Source of the DNA: Pseudomonas sp. Tri1
GTDB lineage: Bacteria > Pseudomonadota > Gammaproteobacteria > Pseudomonadales > Pseudomonadaceae
Direction: 5' to 3'
DNA: 64,000 nt
Assembly (NCBI RefSeq): GCF_017968885.1
Contig: NZ_CP072913.1
Location: 6,550,501-6,614,500 of the forward strand
Below the pieces are notes generated by a model. The model worked only from the letters and a program-made list of their open reading frames with translations, had not been told where the DNA came from and ran no database searches. How positions within the stretch are numbered: the first letter of the stretch is position 1; each line of letters opens with the position of its first letter. The position numbers were made by a program, and so were the translations under genes. Positions 35,318-44,303 of the stretch are shown piece after piece.

Positions 35318-37609
35318 TTAAAGCGCCGAATATTTCTTGCGCAGACGCTGACGGATCAGCTCGGCGAGGGTGTTCATGACGAAGGTGAACAACAGCAGCA
35401 CCAGCGCCGACAGGAACAGCACGCGGTAATGGCTGCCGCCGACTTCCGATTCGGGCATTTCCACCGCCACGTTGGCCGCCAGGGTGCGCAGGCCTTCGAA
35501 CAGGTTCATTTCCATGACCGGCGTGTTACCGGTGGCCATCAGCACGATCATAGTCTCGCCCACCGCACGGCCCATGCCGATCATCAGCGCCGAGAAGATG
35601 CCCGGACTGGCGGTAAGGATCACCACGCGGGTCATGGTCTGCCATGGCGTGGCACCGAGGGCCAGAGAACCCAGGGTCAGGCCGCGTGGCACGCTGAACA
35701 CGGCGTCTTCGGCAATGGAGTAGATGTTCGGGATGACCGCGAAGCCCATCGCCAGGCCGACCACCAGGGCGTTGCGCTGGTCATAGGTGATGCCCAGGTC
35801 ATGGGAGATCCACATGCGCATGTCACCGCCGAAGAACCAGGCTTCCATGTACGGGCTCATGTACAGCGAGAGCCAGCCGACGAACAGGATCACCGGGATC
35901 AGCATCGCGCTTTCCCAACCTTCCGGCACCTTGAGGCGGATGGATTCAGGCAGGCGGCTGAAGACGAAACCGGCTACCAGGATGCCAATCGGCAGCAACA
36001 TCAACAGGCTGAAGATGCCCGGCAAGTGCCCTTCGACATAGGGCGCCAGGAACAGGCCGGCGAAGAAACCGAGGATCACCGTCGGCATCGCCTCCATCAG
36101 CTCGATCACTGGCTTGACCTTGCGGCGCATGCCCGGGGCCATGAAGTAGGCGGTGTAGATCGCTGCGGCAACCGCCAGCGGTGCAGCCAGCAGCATTGCG
36201 TAGAACGCCGCTTTCAAGGTACCGAAGGTCAGCGGCGAAAGGCTCAGCTTGGGTTCGAAGTCGGTGTTGGCGGCGGTCGATTGCCAGACGTATTTAGGCT
36301 CGTCGTAGTTTTCGTACCAGACCTTGCTCCACAACGCGCTCCACGAGACTTCCGGGTGCGGGTTGTCCAGCGTCAGCGGTTGCAGCTTGCCGCCCTGCTC
36401 CACGATCAGGCGGTTGGCCCGGGGCGACATGCCGAACAGGCCCTGGCCATCGACCACTTGATCCACCAACAAGGTGCGGTGCGCAGTGCTGTGGAACACG
36501 CCGAGCTTGCCGGCGGCATCGAGGGCAACGAAACCTTTGCGACGTTCTTCGGCAGTGATCTCAACGATTGGCGTGGTGCCCATCTGGAAAGTACGAATCT
36601 GTTTGAAGCGCAGCTCGCCGTCCGGATCGCGGGCCATGAACCACTGGGCCAGACCGCCCTTGGAGTCGCCGATGATCAGCGAGATCCCGCCCACCAACTG
36701 GGTGGCGGCGGTGACTTGGGCTTCGGCGTTTTCCAGCAATTTGTAACGACCGTTGAGGCTCTTGTCCCGCAGGCTGAACACGTCGGCCTGGGCACGTCCG
36801 TTGACCACGTACAGCCATTGCTGGCGCGGGTCGACGAAGATGTTTTTCACCGGCTCGGTCATCTGCGGCAGCTCGATGCGCGTCTGCTCGCTGGTGACTT
36901 CACCGGTCATCATGTTTTCTTCGCTGGTGAGCGACAGTACTTGCAACTGCGCACCGCTGGAACCGGCCAGCAGCAGGGTTGAATCGGTGGCGTTGAGGCT
37001 GACATGCTCCAAGGCGGCGCCTTGCTCGTTCAACGCGATCGGCGCTTCGCCATAAGGATATTCGACGGCAGGCGAGATGGTTTTCTTGCCATCCGGGTAG
37101 CTGACTTTATAGGTATGACGGAATATCAGGGCCTGGCCATTGGACAGACCGATCGCCACCAGCGGGCTGCCGGGCTGATCTTCGCCAATGGCGGTCACAC
37201 TGGCGCCGGCTGGAATCGGCAGGTCGACTCGGCGCAGTTCGGCACCACTGGTGATGTCGAAAAACAGCGCCTGCCCCTTGTCGGAAACCCGCATGGCAAC
37301 CTGGTTCTGCTCTTCGATGGCAATCATCAGCGGCTTGCCGGCGTCTTGCATCCAGGCCGGGCTGATCGGGTCCTTGGCGGTCAAGTCCGCGCCTTGGAAC
37401 AGCGGTAGCACCACATAAGCCAGGAAGAAGAAAATCAACGTAATGGCGGCCAGGACGGCCAGACCGCCGATCAAGACGTACCAACGGGTCAGGCGATCCT
37501 TGAGCGCACGAATACGGCGCTTGCGTTGAAGCTCAGGCGTATTGAAGTCAATGCGCTTGGGAGGGGAAGTCGTAGTCATTGTGGAGTTGGCCAGATCATT
37601 CATGCGCAC
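35318..37609 (-). CDS. pstC: Phosphate ABC transporter permease PstC (long form)
   Basis: A 763-residue permease. The permease core with PRGLTLGSLALGATPWQTM (EAA loop) is in the C-terminal third (about 460-763). After an N-terminal transmembrane helix (about 40-70) there is a periplasmic insert of about 380 residues with a beta-propeller-like repeat character, absent from E. coli PstC. The start used is ATG at 37609; ATG at 37603 is the alternative. A Pho box lies 17 bases upstream, so this is the first gene of a PhoB-dependent pstCAB-phoU unit. Confidence 0.95.
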   Translation of the reverse strand: MRMNDLANSTMTTTSPPKRIDFNTPELQRKRRIRALKDRLTRWYVLIGGLAVLAAITLIFFFLAYVVLPLFQGADLTAKDPISPAWMQDAGKPLMIAIEEQNQVAMRVSDKGQALFFDITSGAELRRVDLPIPAGASVTAIGEDQPGSPLVAIGLSNGQALIFRHTYKVSYPDGKKTISPAVEYPYGEAPIALNEQGAALEHVSLNATDSTLLLAGSSGAQLQVLSLTSEENMMTGEVTSEQTRIELPQMTEPVKNIFVDPRQQWLYVVNGRAQADVFSLRDKSLNGRYKLLENAEAQVTAATQLVGGISLIIGDSKGGLAQWFMARDPDGELRFKQIRTFQMGTTPIVEITAEERRKGFVALDAAGKLGVFHSTAHRTLLVDQVVDGQGLFGMSPRANRLIVEQGGKLQPLTLDNPHPEVSWSALWSKVWYENYDEPKYVWQSTAANTDFEPKLSLSPLTFGTLKAAFYAMLLAAPLAVAAAIYTAYFMAPGMRRKVKPVIELMEAMPTVILGFFAGLFLAPYVEGHLPGIFSLLMLLPIGILVAGFVFSRLPESIRLKVPEGWESAMLIPVILFVGWLSLYMSPYMEAWFFGGDMRMWISHDLGITYDQRNALVVGLAMGFAVIPNIYSIAEDAVFSVPRGLTLGSLALGATPWQTMTRVVILTASPGIFSALMIGMGRAVGETMIVLMATGNTPVMEMNLFEGLRTLAANVAVEMPESEVGGSHYRVLFLSALVLLLFTFVMNTLAELIRQRLRKKYSAL

Positions 37610-37625
37610 ACCCTAGCGATCCTGT

Positions 37626-37643
37626 ATGACAGAAAGATGACAA
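37626..37643 (-). promoter_or_regulatory. Pho box upstream of pstC
   Basis: On the minus strand TTGTCATCTTTCTGTCAT is an excellent match to the PhoB consensus (two CTGTCAT units four bases apart). It lies 17 bases before the pstC start, so the pstCAB-phoU operon can be induced separately from pstS. Confidence 0.9.
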
Positions 37644-37700
37644 TGCAGTGACGCAACAAATCCGCCGCCGGAGGGAACCGGCAGCGGACAGGAATTTTGG

Positions 37701-37782
37701 ACTGTGGGACGGCTTACTCGCGAAGTCAGTCAACAACCCTGTTGAATGCACTGACCTCTTCGCGAGCAAGCCCGCTCCACAG
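37701..37782. repeat. REPIN between pstS and pstC
   Basis: CTGTGGGACGGCTTACTCGC and the inverted copy GCGAGCAAGCCCGCTCCACA surround a spacer of about 45 bases. It follows the pstS stop and may attenuate read-through so that pstS is made in excess. Confidence 0.85.
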
Positions 37783-37811
37783 GAGTCCGGACTTCGGCCC
37801 GGGCTCAGGTA

Positions 37812-38810
37812 TTACTTCTTGACGACGCTGGCGCCTTCTTGCAGACCCAGGTCAGCCAGTGCCTTGGCGGCCACCTTGGCTGGCAGTGGGATGTAACCGT
37901 CCTTGACTACAACTTCCTGGCCTTGCTTGGACAGGACCAGTTTCACGAACTCAGCTTCCAGCGGGGCCAGAGGCTTGTTCGGCGCCTTGTTGACATAAAC
38001 GTAGAGGAAGCGCGACAGCGGGTACTTGCCGTTCAGGGCGTTTTCTTCGGTGTCTTCGATGAACTCAGTGCTGCCTTTCTTGGCCAGGGCCACGGTCTTC
38101 ACGCTGGCGGTCTTGTAGCCGATGCCCGAATAACCGATACCGTTCAGCGAAGAGCTGATCGACTGCACGACCGAAGCCGAGCCTGGTTGTTCGTTGACGT
38201 TTGGCTTGTAGTCGCCTTTGCACAGGGCTTCTTCCTTGAAGTAGCCGTAGGTGCCGGATACCGAGTTACGACCGAACAGTTGAACCGGCTTGTTGGCCAG
38301 GTCGCCGGTCACACCCAGATCGCCCCAGGTTTTCACATCGGCTTTAGCGCCGCACAGACGAGTCGACGAGAAGATTGCATCGACCTGTTCCATGGTCAGG
38401 TGCTGGATCGGGTTGTCCTTGTGCACGAATACCGCCAGGGCGTCCACGGCCACCGGGATAGCCGTTGGCTTGTAGCCATACTTCTGTTCGAAGGCTTGCA
38501 GCTCGTTGTCCTTCATCTTGCGGCTCATCGGGCCCAGGTTGGAGGTACCTTCGGTGAGCGCAGGTGGCGCGGTGGAAGAACCGGCAGCCTGAATCTGGAT
38601 GTTTACGTTCGGGTATTCTTTCTTGTAGTTCTCGGCCCACAAGGTCATCAGGTTGGCCAGGGTATCGGAGCCGACGCTGGAGAGGTTGCCCGAAACACCA
38701 GTGGTCTTGGTGTAGCTCGGGATCGCAGGGTCAACAGCGGCAACCGCGTTGGCAGTCGCAACGCCAGCAGCGACAAAAGTCATTGCCGCCATCAAACGCT
38801 TCAGTTTCAT
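37812..38810 (-). CDS. pstS: Periplasmic phosphate-binding protein PstS
   Basis: A 332-residue phosphate-binding protein with a signal peptide ([20 protein letters not shown]). Ligand-loop motifs are visible: [20 protein letters not shown] near 43-62, [20 protein letters not shown] near 78-95 and [20 protein letters not shown] near 180-200. It feeds PstCAB. It belongs to the Pseudomonas PstS type rather than the E. coli type, and has its own Pho box at 38887. Confidence 0.96.
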   Translation of the reverse strand: MKLKRLMAAMTFVAAGVATANAVAAVDPAIPSYTKTTGVSGNLSSVGSDTLANLMTLWAENYKKEYPNVNIQIQAAGSSTAPPALTEGTSNLGPMSRKMKDNELQAFEQKYGYKPTAIPVAVDALAVFVHKDNPIQHLTMEQVDAIFSSTRLCGAKADVKTWGDLGVTGDLANKPVQLFGRNSVSGTYGYFKEEALCKGDYKPNVNEQPGSASVVQSISSSLNGIGYSGIGYKTASVKTVALAKKGSTEFIEDTEENALNGKYPLSRFLYVYVNKAPNKPLAPLEAEFVKLVLSKQGQEVVVKDGYIPLPAKVAAKALADLGLQEGASVVKK

Positions 38811-38886
38811 GCCTTACTCCTAGCAGATAGGGTGTGTTAAGTCGGCCAAGTATCGGTAAGCCGTGTGAACACTCTATTGCTGAAAT

Positions 38887-38904
38887 ATGACAATTGGATG
38901 AAAG
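38887..38904 (-). promoter_or_regulatory. Pho box upstream of pstS
   Basis: On the minus strand CTTTCATCCAATTGTCAT matches two CTGTCAT-like units with correct spacing, about 80 bases before the pstS start. Confidence 0.8.
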
Positions 38905-38942
38905 GCCAGCATTGAGTTTTGCAAGATGATTCATGCGGACCC

Positions 38943-39019
38943 AATCGCGAGCAAGCTCGCTCCCACAGGGGATTCGCGGTGAACGCAACATCCATGTGGG
39001 AGCGTGCCTGCTCGCGATG
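38943..39019. repeat. REPIN between MHS transporter gene and pstS
   Basis: ATCGCGAGCAAGCTCGCTCC and TGTGGGAGCGTGCCTGCTCG form an outward-facing pair. Confidence 0.85.
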
Positions 39020-39049
39020 AAGCCAGTGCAGTCAGTAAAAGATTCGGAC

Positions 39050-40348
39050 CTAGCGCCCCTGCTTCCAGAGATAACCACCCACCGCAATCCCGATGCCGCA
39101 GATCACTGCCACGTAATATGCCGGCCCCAGTGGGCTTTCCTTGAGCAGCAGAGTGACGATCATCGGGGTCAGGCCGCCGAAGATCGCATACGCCAGGTTG
39201 TAGGAGAATGACAGGCCGCTGAAGCGCACCACTGCCGGGAATGCCTTGACCATGACATAAGGCACCGCGCCGATGGTGCCCACCAGCAGCCCACTCAGGG
39301 CATAGAGCGGGAACAGCCATTCGGGGTGGTCGAACAGGCTGTGGTAGAACGTCCAGGAGGTGATCAGCAGCAAGGTGCTGCCAAACACGAAGACCCGCCC
39401 GGCACCGAAACGGTCCGCCAGTACGCCGGAGCCGATGCAGCCAAAGCTCAGGAACACGATCGCCAGGCTGTTGGCCTGTAATGCCGTGGTCGGGCTGAAG
39501 TGATACACCGTCTGCAGCACCGTCGGGGTCATCAGGATGATCACGATGATGCCGGCCGACAGCAACCAGGTCAGCAGCATCGAAATGGCGATGGCGCCGC
39601 GATGATCACGCAGCACGGCCCGCAGTGGCACTTCTTCAGCCAGGGCCTTGCGCAGTTGCAACTCGGCGAACACCGGGGTTTCGTGCAGCCAGCGGCGCAG
39701 GTACACCGAGAACAGCCCGAACACACCGCCCAGCAGGAACGGAATCCGCCAGGCGTAATCCGCTACTTCCACCGGTGTATAAATGCTGTTGATCGCGGTC
39801 GCTACCAGTGAGCCCAACAGGATCCCTGCCGTCAGGCCACAGGTAAGGGTGCCGCAGGCGTAGCCGATGTGGCGCGCCGGAACATGTTCGGAAACGAATA
39901 CCCAGGCCCCCGGCACTTCACCGCCAATGGCCGCACCCTGGATCACCCGCATCAGCAACAGCAGGATCGGCGCCCACATGCCGATCTGTGCATAGGTCGG
40001 CAGCAGGCCCATGATCAGGGTCGGCACGGCCATCATGAAAATGCTCAAAGTGAACATTTTCTTACGCCCCAACAGGTCGCCGAAGTGGGCCATGATGATC
40101 CCGCCCAGTGGCCGGGCCAGGTAACCGGCGGCAAAAATACCGAACGTCTGCATCAAGCGCAGCCATTCGGGCATCTCGGCAGGGAAGAATAATTTGCCGA
40201 CCACAGTGGCAAAGAACACAAAAATGATGAAATCGTAGAATTCCAGCGCACCGCCCAGCGCAGACAGTGACAAGGTCTTGTAATCGTTGCGGGTCAGCGG
40301 ACGGGCCGGTTGTGCAGGCGTCGCTGTGCTCGAAGGCGCAGTGGTCAT
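39050..40348 (-). CDS. MFS transporter, metabolite:H+ symporter (MHS) family
   Basis: A 432-residue, 12-helix transporter of the MHS family (ProP/KgtP/citrate-type). Signature sequences are GALEFYDFIIFVFFATVVGK near residue 35, RPLGGIIMAHFGDLLGRKKM near 85 (the GxxxDxxGRR/K loop) and RVIQGAAIGGEVPGAWVFVS near 135. These transporters import organic acids or related solutes with protons; the substrate cannot be told from sequence. Monocistronic, downstream of pstS on the same strand but without an obvious Pho box. Confidence 0.9.
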   Translation of the reverse strand: MTTAPSSTATPAQPARPLTRNDYKTLSLSALGGALEFYDFIIFVFFATVVGKLFFPAEMPEWLRLMQTFGIFAAGYLARPLGGIIMAHFGDLLGRKKMFTLSIFMMAVPTLIMGLLPTYAQIGMWAPILLLLMRVIQGAAIGGEVPGAWVFVSEHVPARHIGYACGTLTCGLTAGILLGSLVATAINSIYTPVEVADYAWRIPFLLGGVFGLFSVYLRRWLHETPVFAELQLRKALAEEVPLRAVLRDHRGAIAISMLLTWLLSAGIIVIILMTPTVLQTVYHFSPTTALQANSLAIVFLSFGCIGSGVLADRFGAGRVFVFGSTLLLITSWTFYHSLFDHPEWLFPLYALSGLLVGTIGAVPYVMVKAFPAVVRFSGLSFSYNLAYAIFGGLTPMIVTLLLKESPLGPAYYVAVICGIGIAVGGYLWKQGR

Positions 40349-40558
40349 GGCAAGGGCTTCTCTTATTGGTCAGTTCTGCGCAACCCGACAGCGCGGGTTG
40401 GGGCCTGCGGCCTGTGTGGCGAGTCCGGCACGATAGCAAATTGTTCGAAAAAACACATAGAGGCGCGTAATTGACCGTCGAAATCAGAACCGAGTGGTCG
40501 TCTCGACGTCTATCGCCCGATATACTCGCAACTTTGCAACACTCTGTAGGGGGTTGCT

Positions 40559-40666
40559 GTGCGAAAACGTCGTTGGTGGCGTAGTACCAGAACCAGCCGG
40601 TTTCGCAGAGTTTCCCTTTGGCACGCCTTTACGAAAAACGTGACGAACGTAGCATGTTCGGGCTGA
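40559..40666 (+). CDS. Possible Arg-rich 35-residue small protein
   Basis: A GTG at 40559 follows AGGGGG with five bases of spacing and opens 35 codons: VRKRRWWRSTRTSRFRRVSL then WHAFTKNVTNVACSG. A TATACT -10-like sequence lies at 40521-40526. It occupies the 388-base gap between the MHS transporter and the thioesterase. Composition is highly basic in the first half. It may be a leader peptide or a small unannotated protein; a chance frame cannot be excluded. Confidence 0.35.
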   Translation: MRKRRWWRSTRTSRFRRVSLWHAFTKNVTNVACSG

Positions 40667-40736
40667 ATCGTTTTTTACAAAGACGGCTATTCACCTGAAG
40701 CACCAGACAGCGTTACGGGTCAGAGGCACCCCCGGC

Positions 40737-41141
40737 ATGATAGAGCTCGAACAAGAAGATCCAATCCCGCAAGGCGACCTGGCCCTGCAAATCACCGCGC
40801 TCCCTCGCGAAACCAATGGCTTTGGCGATATTTTCGGCGGCTGGCTGGTGTCCCAGATGGACCTGGCTGGCACCGCAATGGCCAGCAAAGTGGCCGGCGG
40901 ACGCGTGGCCACCGTGGCGATCGATCGCATGGCGTTCCTGGTACCGGTGGCGGTGGGTGCGCAGTTGTCCTTTTATACCCAGGCGCTGGAAATCGGCCGC
41001 AGCTCGATCCAGATGATGGTCGAGGTCTGGAGCGACGACCCGCTGTCCAGTGAGTGGCGCAAAGTGACCGAGGCGGTATTTGTCTTCGTCGCCATCGACG
41101 GCAGCGGTCGCACCCGCTCGGTTCCGCCGCGCGCTCGTTAA
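40737..41141 (+). CDS. Acyl-CoA thioesterase (hotdog fold, YciA type)
   Basis: A 134-residue single-hotdog thioesterase that hydrolyses acyl-CoAs to free acids and CoA. Typical features are TNGFGDIFGGWLVSQMDLAG near 25-45 with the catalytic Asp of the N-x-x-GDIFGGW motif, and the strand AVGAQLSFYTQALEIGRSSI near 75-95. It is about 60 bases from the mutarotase gene in the same direction. Confidence 0.9.
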   Translation: MIELEQEDPIPQGDLALQITALPRETNGFGDIFGGWLVSQMDLAGTAMASKVAGGRVATVAIDRMAFLVPVAVGAQLSFYTQALEIGRSSIQMMVEVWSDDPLSSEWRKVTEAVFVFVAIDGSGRTRSVPPRAR

Positions 41142-41198
41142 ACACGCCGGCCGTTTTGCGGTCCATTGCAGTCCCTGTTCCCGAGCGAGATTTGCAAG

Positions 41199-42098
41199 AT
41201 GCCTACGCCCAACGTCGAAGCCGTCAAACTGGATGAACTGAACGCCTGGCGCATCCGCCACGGTCAGGCCGAGTTGCTGGTGGCCCAGCAAGGCGCGCAC
41301 ATCCTCAGCTATCAAGTGGACGGCCAGCCGCCGCTGATCTGGCTCAACGACCAGGCCACATTCAAGGCCGGCAAGAGCATCCGCGCCGGCGTGCCGGTGT
41401 GCTGGCCGTGGTTCGGCAATCTGACGCGCAACCCCGACAGCGTACAAGCCATGCGCGTGACCAACGACCCGGCCACGGCCCACGGGTTGGTTCGAGCGAT
41501 GGATTGGGAGTTGAAGGGCATCGAAGCCGAAGGCGAAAGCCTCAAGGTGGAGTTCGTGCTGCCCTATCCTGAAAACGGCCTCTCGGGCTGGCCCCATCAG
41601 GTGGACCTGACGCTGACCATCGTCATGGACGCGCAGTTGCACATCAGCCTCACCAGCCATAACCGCGGCAGCGAAAGCGTCAGCCTCAGCCAGGCGCTGC
41701 ACAGCTATTTCGCCGTCAGCGATGTGCGCAATGTGCATGTCGAAGGGGTGGATGGCTTGAGCTACGTCGAGACCCTGGACGACTGGAAAACCGTCACCCA
41801 GGCCGGCGACCTGCACTTTACCGGCGAAACCGACCGCATCTATCTCAATACCCCGCCGCGACTGAGCATCGTCGACCCGCAGTGGGAACGACGGATCGAA
41901 CTGACCAGCAGCGGCTCGCGCTCGGCGGTGATCTGGAACCCCTGGACCGAGCGTGCCAAGGCCTTCAGCGACATGGCCGACGATGGCTGGCAGCGCATGC
42001 TGTGCATCGAGACAGCGAATGTGATGGACGATGTGGTGACGCTGCTGCCGCAGGCCAGTCATACCTTGGGTGTGAGCATCGGCAGCAAGCCGCTCTAA
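41199..42098 (+). CDS. D-hexose-6-phosphate mutarotase (YeaD-like)
   Basis: A 299-residue aldose-1-epimerase-fold protein interconverting the anomers of glucose-6-phosphate. The motif GVPVCWPWFGNLTRNPDSVQ is near residues 65-85, HGLVRAMDWELKGIEAEGES near 100-120 and SLSQALHSYFAVSDVRNVHV near 165-185, with the catalytic His. The ATG at 41199 fits the family N-terminus (MPTPNVEAVKLDELNAWRIR); a start at 41166 adds an unlikely extension. Confidence 0.92.
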   Translation: MPTPNVEAVKLDELNAWRIRHGQAELLVAQQGAHILSYQVDGQPPLIWLNDQATFKAGKSIRAGVPVCWPWFGNLTRNPDSVQAMRVTNDPATAHGLVRAMDWELKGIEAEGESLKVEFVLPYPENGLSGWPHQVDLTLTIVMDAQLHISLTSHNRGSESVSLSQALHSYFAVSDVRNVHVEGVDGLSYVETLDDWKTVTQAGDLHFTGETDRIYLNTPPRLSIVDPQWERRIELTSSGSRSAVIWNPWTERAKAFSDMADDGWQRMLCIETANVMDDVVTLLPQASHTLGVSIGSKPL

Positions 42099-42111
42099 CA
42101 CTGCACAATCC

Positions 42112-42202
42112 ATGTGGGAGCGAGCTTGCTCGCGATAGCGGACTGACCGTCAACATCAGCTTCGACTGATACACCGCCATCGCGAGCAAGCTCGCCCCCA
42201 CA
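42112..42202. repeat. REPIN between mutarotase and DUF3299 genes
   Basis: ATGTGGGAGCGAGCTTGCTC and the inverted GCGAGCAAGCTCGCCCCCAC lie between two convergent genes. Confidence 0.9.
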
Positions 42203-42231
42203 TTGGGATTTGTGTCAAGCCAACCGGCCTA

Positions 42232-42768
42232 TTACAAATCCGCCTCCTGCACCACCCTCACTTTCTCCGCCTCCAGCGCATATGCCGCGCTGGCCAGGTC
42301 GTTGTCGACCTTTTCGATCTTCAGCGTGCCAGTCACCCAAAGCGGTGTGTAGATGTCGTCCAGCTTCAGGCCTTTGGGATAGCGCACCAGCACCAGTTGA
42401 TTCGGTGGCGGTGGCGGGACGTGGATGCAGGCGCCAGGGTAAGGCACCAGGAAGAACAGCGTGCTACGGCCCTTGGCATCGCTTTCAAGGGGCACGGGGT
42501 AACCGCCGATGCGAATGTGCTTGTCGTTCATCGACGCCACGGTCTTGGTCGAATACATCACCGCAGGCAAACCCTTGCTTTGCTTCAGGCCGCCTTTCTC
42601 GGTGAAGGTGCCATTGGCTTCGGGGGAATTGTGGTCGATCTCGGGCATGGCCTCGAGGGCTTTCTGGTCCGACTTGGGCATCAGTTCGAGCCAGTCGGTT
42701 TCCGGCAGCTCGGCGGCGTGGGCCAGGCCACTGCCCAGCAAAAGAAGGGTCAACATTAGACGGCGCAT
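42232..42768 (-). CDS. Exported DUF3299 family protein
   Basis: A protein of about 178 residues with signal peptide (MRRLMLTLLLLGSGLAHAAE). DUF3299 features are VRIGGYPVPLES-like text (HIRIGGYPVPLESDAKGRST near 85-105), FFLVPYPGACIHVPPPPPNQ near 107-126 and LYTPLWVTG-like DIYTPLWVTGTLKIEKVDND near 145. Function unknown; exported family linked by position to envelope genes. The ATG at 42768 is chosen because the signal peptide begins there. Confidence 0.88.
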   Translation of the reverse strand: MRRLMLTLLLLGSGLAHAAELPETDWLELMPKSDQKALEAMPEIDHNSPEANGTFTEKGGLKQSKGLPAVMYSTKTVASMNDKHIRIGGYPVPLESDAKGRSTLFFLVPYPGACIHVPPPPPNQLVLVRYPKGLKLDDIYTPLWVTGTLKIEKVDNDLASAAYALEAEKVRVVQEADL

Positions 42769-42813
42769 GAAAGGGCTCGGCAATGAGTAGGAAGTGCAAC
42801 GCCGGGCATTCTA

Positions 42814-42842
42814 GCCCCCTCTGCGCGCCACGCAGAGGGGGC
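42814..42842. terminator. GC-rich hairpin between DUF3299 and GlsB-like genes
   Basis: GCCCCCTCTGCG and CGCAGAGGGGGC are perfect complements with a five-base loop. It follows the GlsB-like gene on the minus strand; a T-rich tail is seen only on the plus strand, so direction is unclear. Confidence 0.65.
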
Positions 42843-42857
42843 TTTGTCGCATTTGAA

Positions 42858-43103
42858 TCAGTTTCTTTTGATCAGGCCGTAGATCACCAGCAACACCACC
42901 GCACCCACCAGTGCACCGATGAAGCCAGCGCCTTGGCCAGCCTGGTAGATGCCCAGGGCCTGGCCGCCGTAAGTGGCTGCCAACGAACCGCCGATACCGA
43001 GCAGGATGGTCATGATCCAGCCCATGCTGTCATCGCCCGGTTTCAGGAAGCGCGCCAGCAGGCCGACGATCAGGCCGATAAAGATGGTTCCAATGATTCC
43101 CAT
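42858..43103 (-). CDS. GlsB/YeaQ/YmgE family membrane protein
   Basis: An 81-residue protein with three hydrophobic segments and the family signature MGIIGTIFIGLIVGLLARFL, GDDSMGWIMTILLGIGGSLA and GAGFIGALVGAVVLLVIYGL. This is the transglycosylase-associated/GlsB family of general stress inner-membrane proteins. The ATG at 43103 is chosen after a good ribosome-binding site (GAGGGAAATGCC). Monocistronic. Confidence 0.9.
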   Translation of the reverse strand: MGIIGTIFIGLIVGLLARFLKPGDDSMGWIMTILLGIGGSLAATYGGQALGIYQAGQGAGFIGALVGAVVLLVIYGLIKRN

Positions 43104-43208
43104 GGCATTTCCCTCTGGTTGAATAACTAGGGCCAAATCCAGTCGGATTTGGCGCCTAGCTAATCAGAGAAGTTGGCCGACGAATGGTTCCACCGATATT
43201 CCAGACTA

Positions 43209-44291
43209 TTACTCGGCGATCAACGTCTCGACCTTGATGATCTGCTGGGCCAGCGTGGCCCGGTCAGCGCAACGCAGGTTGGCGTGACCGACCTTGCGCC
43301 CGGCCTTGAACGCCTTGCCATAGTGATGCAAATGGCAGTCGGCAATCGCCAGGACTTTCTCGCTGTCCGGGACCCTGCCGATGAAGTTGAGCATCGCGCT
43401 TTCACCGACCTTGGCGGTCGACCCCAGCGGCAGCCCGGCCACCGCCCGCAGGTGGTTTTCGAACTGGCTGCACTCGGCGCCTTCGGTGGTCCAGTGCCCG
43501 GAGTTGTGCACCCGAGGCGCGATTTCGTTGGCCTTGAGGCCGCCGTCCACTTCGAAGAACTCGAACGCCATCACGCCGACATAGTCGAGCTGCTTGAGCA
43601 CCCGGCTGGAATAGTCCTCGGCCAGGGCCTGCAACGGATGATCGGTGCTGGCGACGGACAGTTTGAGAATGCCGTCCTTGTGGGTGTTGTGCACCAGCGG
43701 GTAGAAACGGATTTCACCATCGCGGGCCCGTACGGCGATCAGCGAGACTTCGCCGGTGAACGGCACGAAACCTTCCAGCAGGCAGGCCACGCTGCCGAGC
43801 TCGGCAAACGTGCCAACCACGTCTTCAGGCTTGCGCAAGACTTTCTGGCCCTTGCCGTCGTAACCCAGGGTACGGGTCTTGAGCACGGCCGGCAGGCCGA
43901 TGGACGCAACGGCGGCGTCCAGGTCGGCCTGGGACTGGATGTCGGCGAAGGCTGGCGTGGGGATGCCCAGGTCCTTGAACATGTTCTTTTCGAACCAACG
44001 GTCACGGGCGATGCGCAAGGCTTCGGCACTCGGGTAGACCGGGACGAACTGGGACAGGAAGGCAACGGTTTCAGCCGGGACGCTTTCGAACTCGAAGGTC
44101 ACCAGATCGACTTCATCGGCCAATTGGCGCAGGTGGTCCTGGTCGCCGTAGTCGGCCCGCAGGTGTTCACCCAGCGCCGCGGCGCAGGCGTCCGGCGCCG
44201 GGTCCAGGAAAGCGAAGCTCATCCCCAGCGGCGTACCCGCCAGGGCCAACATGCGACCCAACTGGCCGCCACCGATTACACCGATCTTCAT
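43209..44291 (-). CDS. purK: N5-carboxyaminoimidazole ribonucleotide synthase PurK
   Basis: A 360-residue ATP-grasp enzyme that carboxylates AIR to N5-CAIR in purine synthesis. MKIGVIGGGQLGRMLALAGT at the start, KTRTLGYDGKGQKVLRKPED near 140-160 and EIAPRVHNSGHWTTEGAECS near 265-285 are typical. It starts 12 bases after purE, so the two consecutive enzymes are co-transcribed. Confidence 0.97.
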   Translation of the reverse strand: MKIGVIGGGQLGRMLALAGTPLGMSFAFLDPAPDACAAALGEHLRADYGDQDHLRQLADEVDLVTFEFESVPAETVAFLSQFVPVYPSAEALRIARDRWFEKNMFKDLGIPTPAFADIQSQADLDAAVASIGLPAVLKTRTLGYDGKGQKVLRKPEDVVGTFAELGSVACLLEGFVPFTGEVSLIAVRARDGEIRFYPLVHNTHKDGILKLSVASTDHPLQALAEDYSSRVLKQLDYVGVMAFEFFEVDGGLKANEIAPRVHNSGHWTTEGAECSQFENHLRAVAGLPLGSTAKVGESAMLNFIGRVPDSEKVLAIADCHLHHYGKAFKAGRKVGHANLRCADRATLAQQIIKVETLIAE

Positions 44292-44303
44292 TCGTCAACA
44301 ACC

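Noticed and set aside
33548..36982. A 1144-codon open frame on the plus strand across pstA and pstC
   Set aside because: It is a high-GC shadow of pstA and pstC; composition is His/Gln/Arg-rich and no domain is seen, while the minus strand has clear permease motifs.
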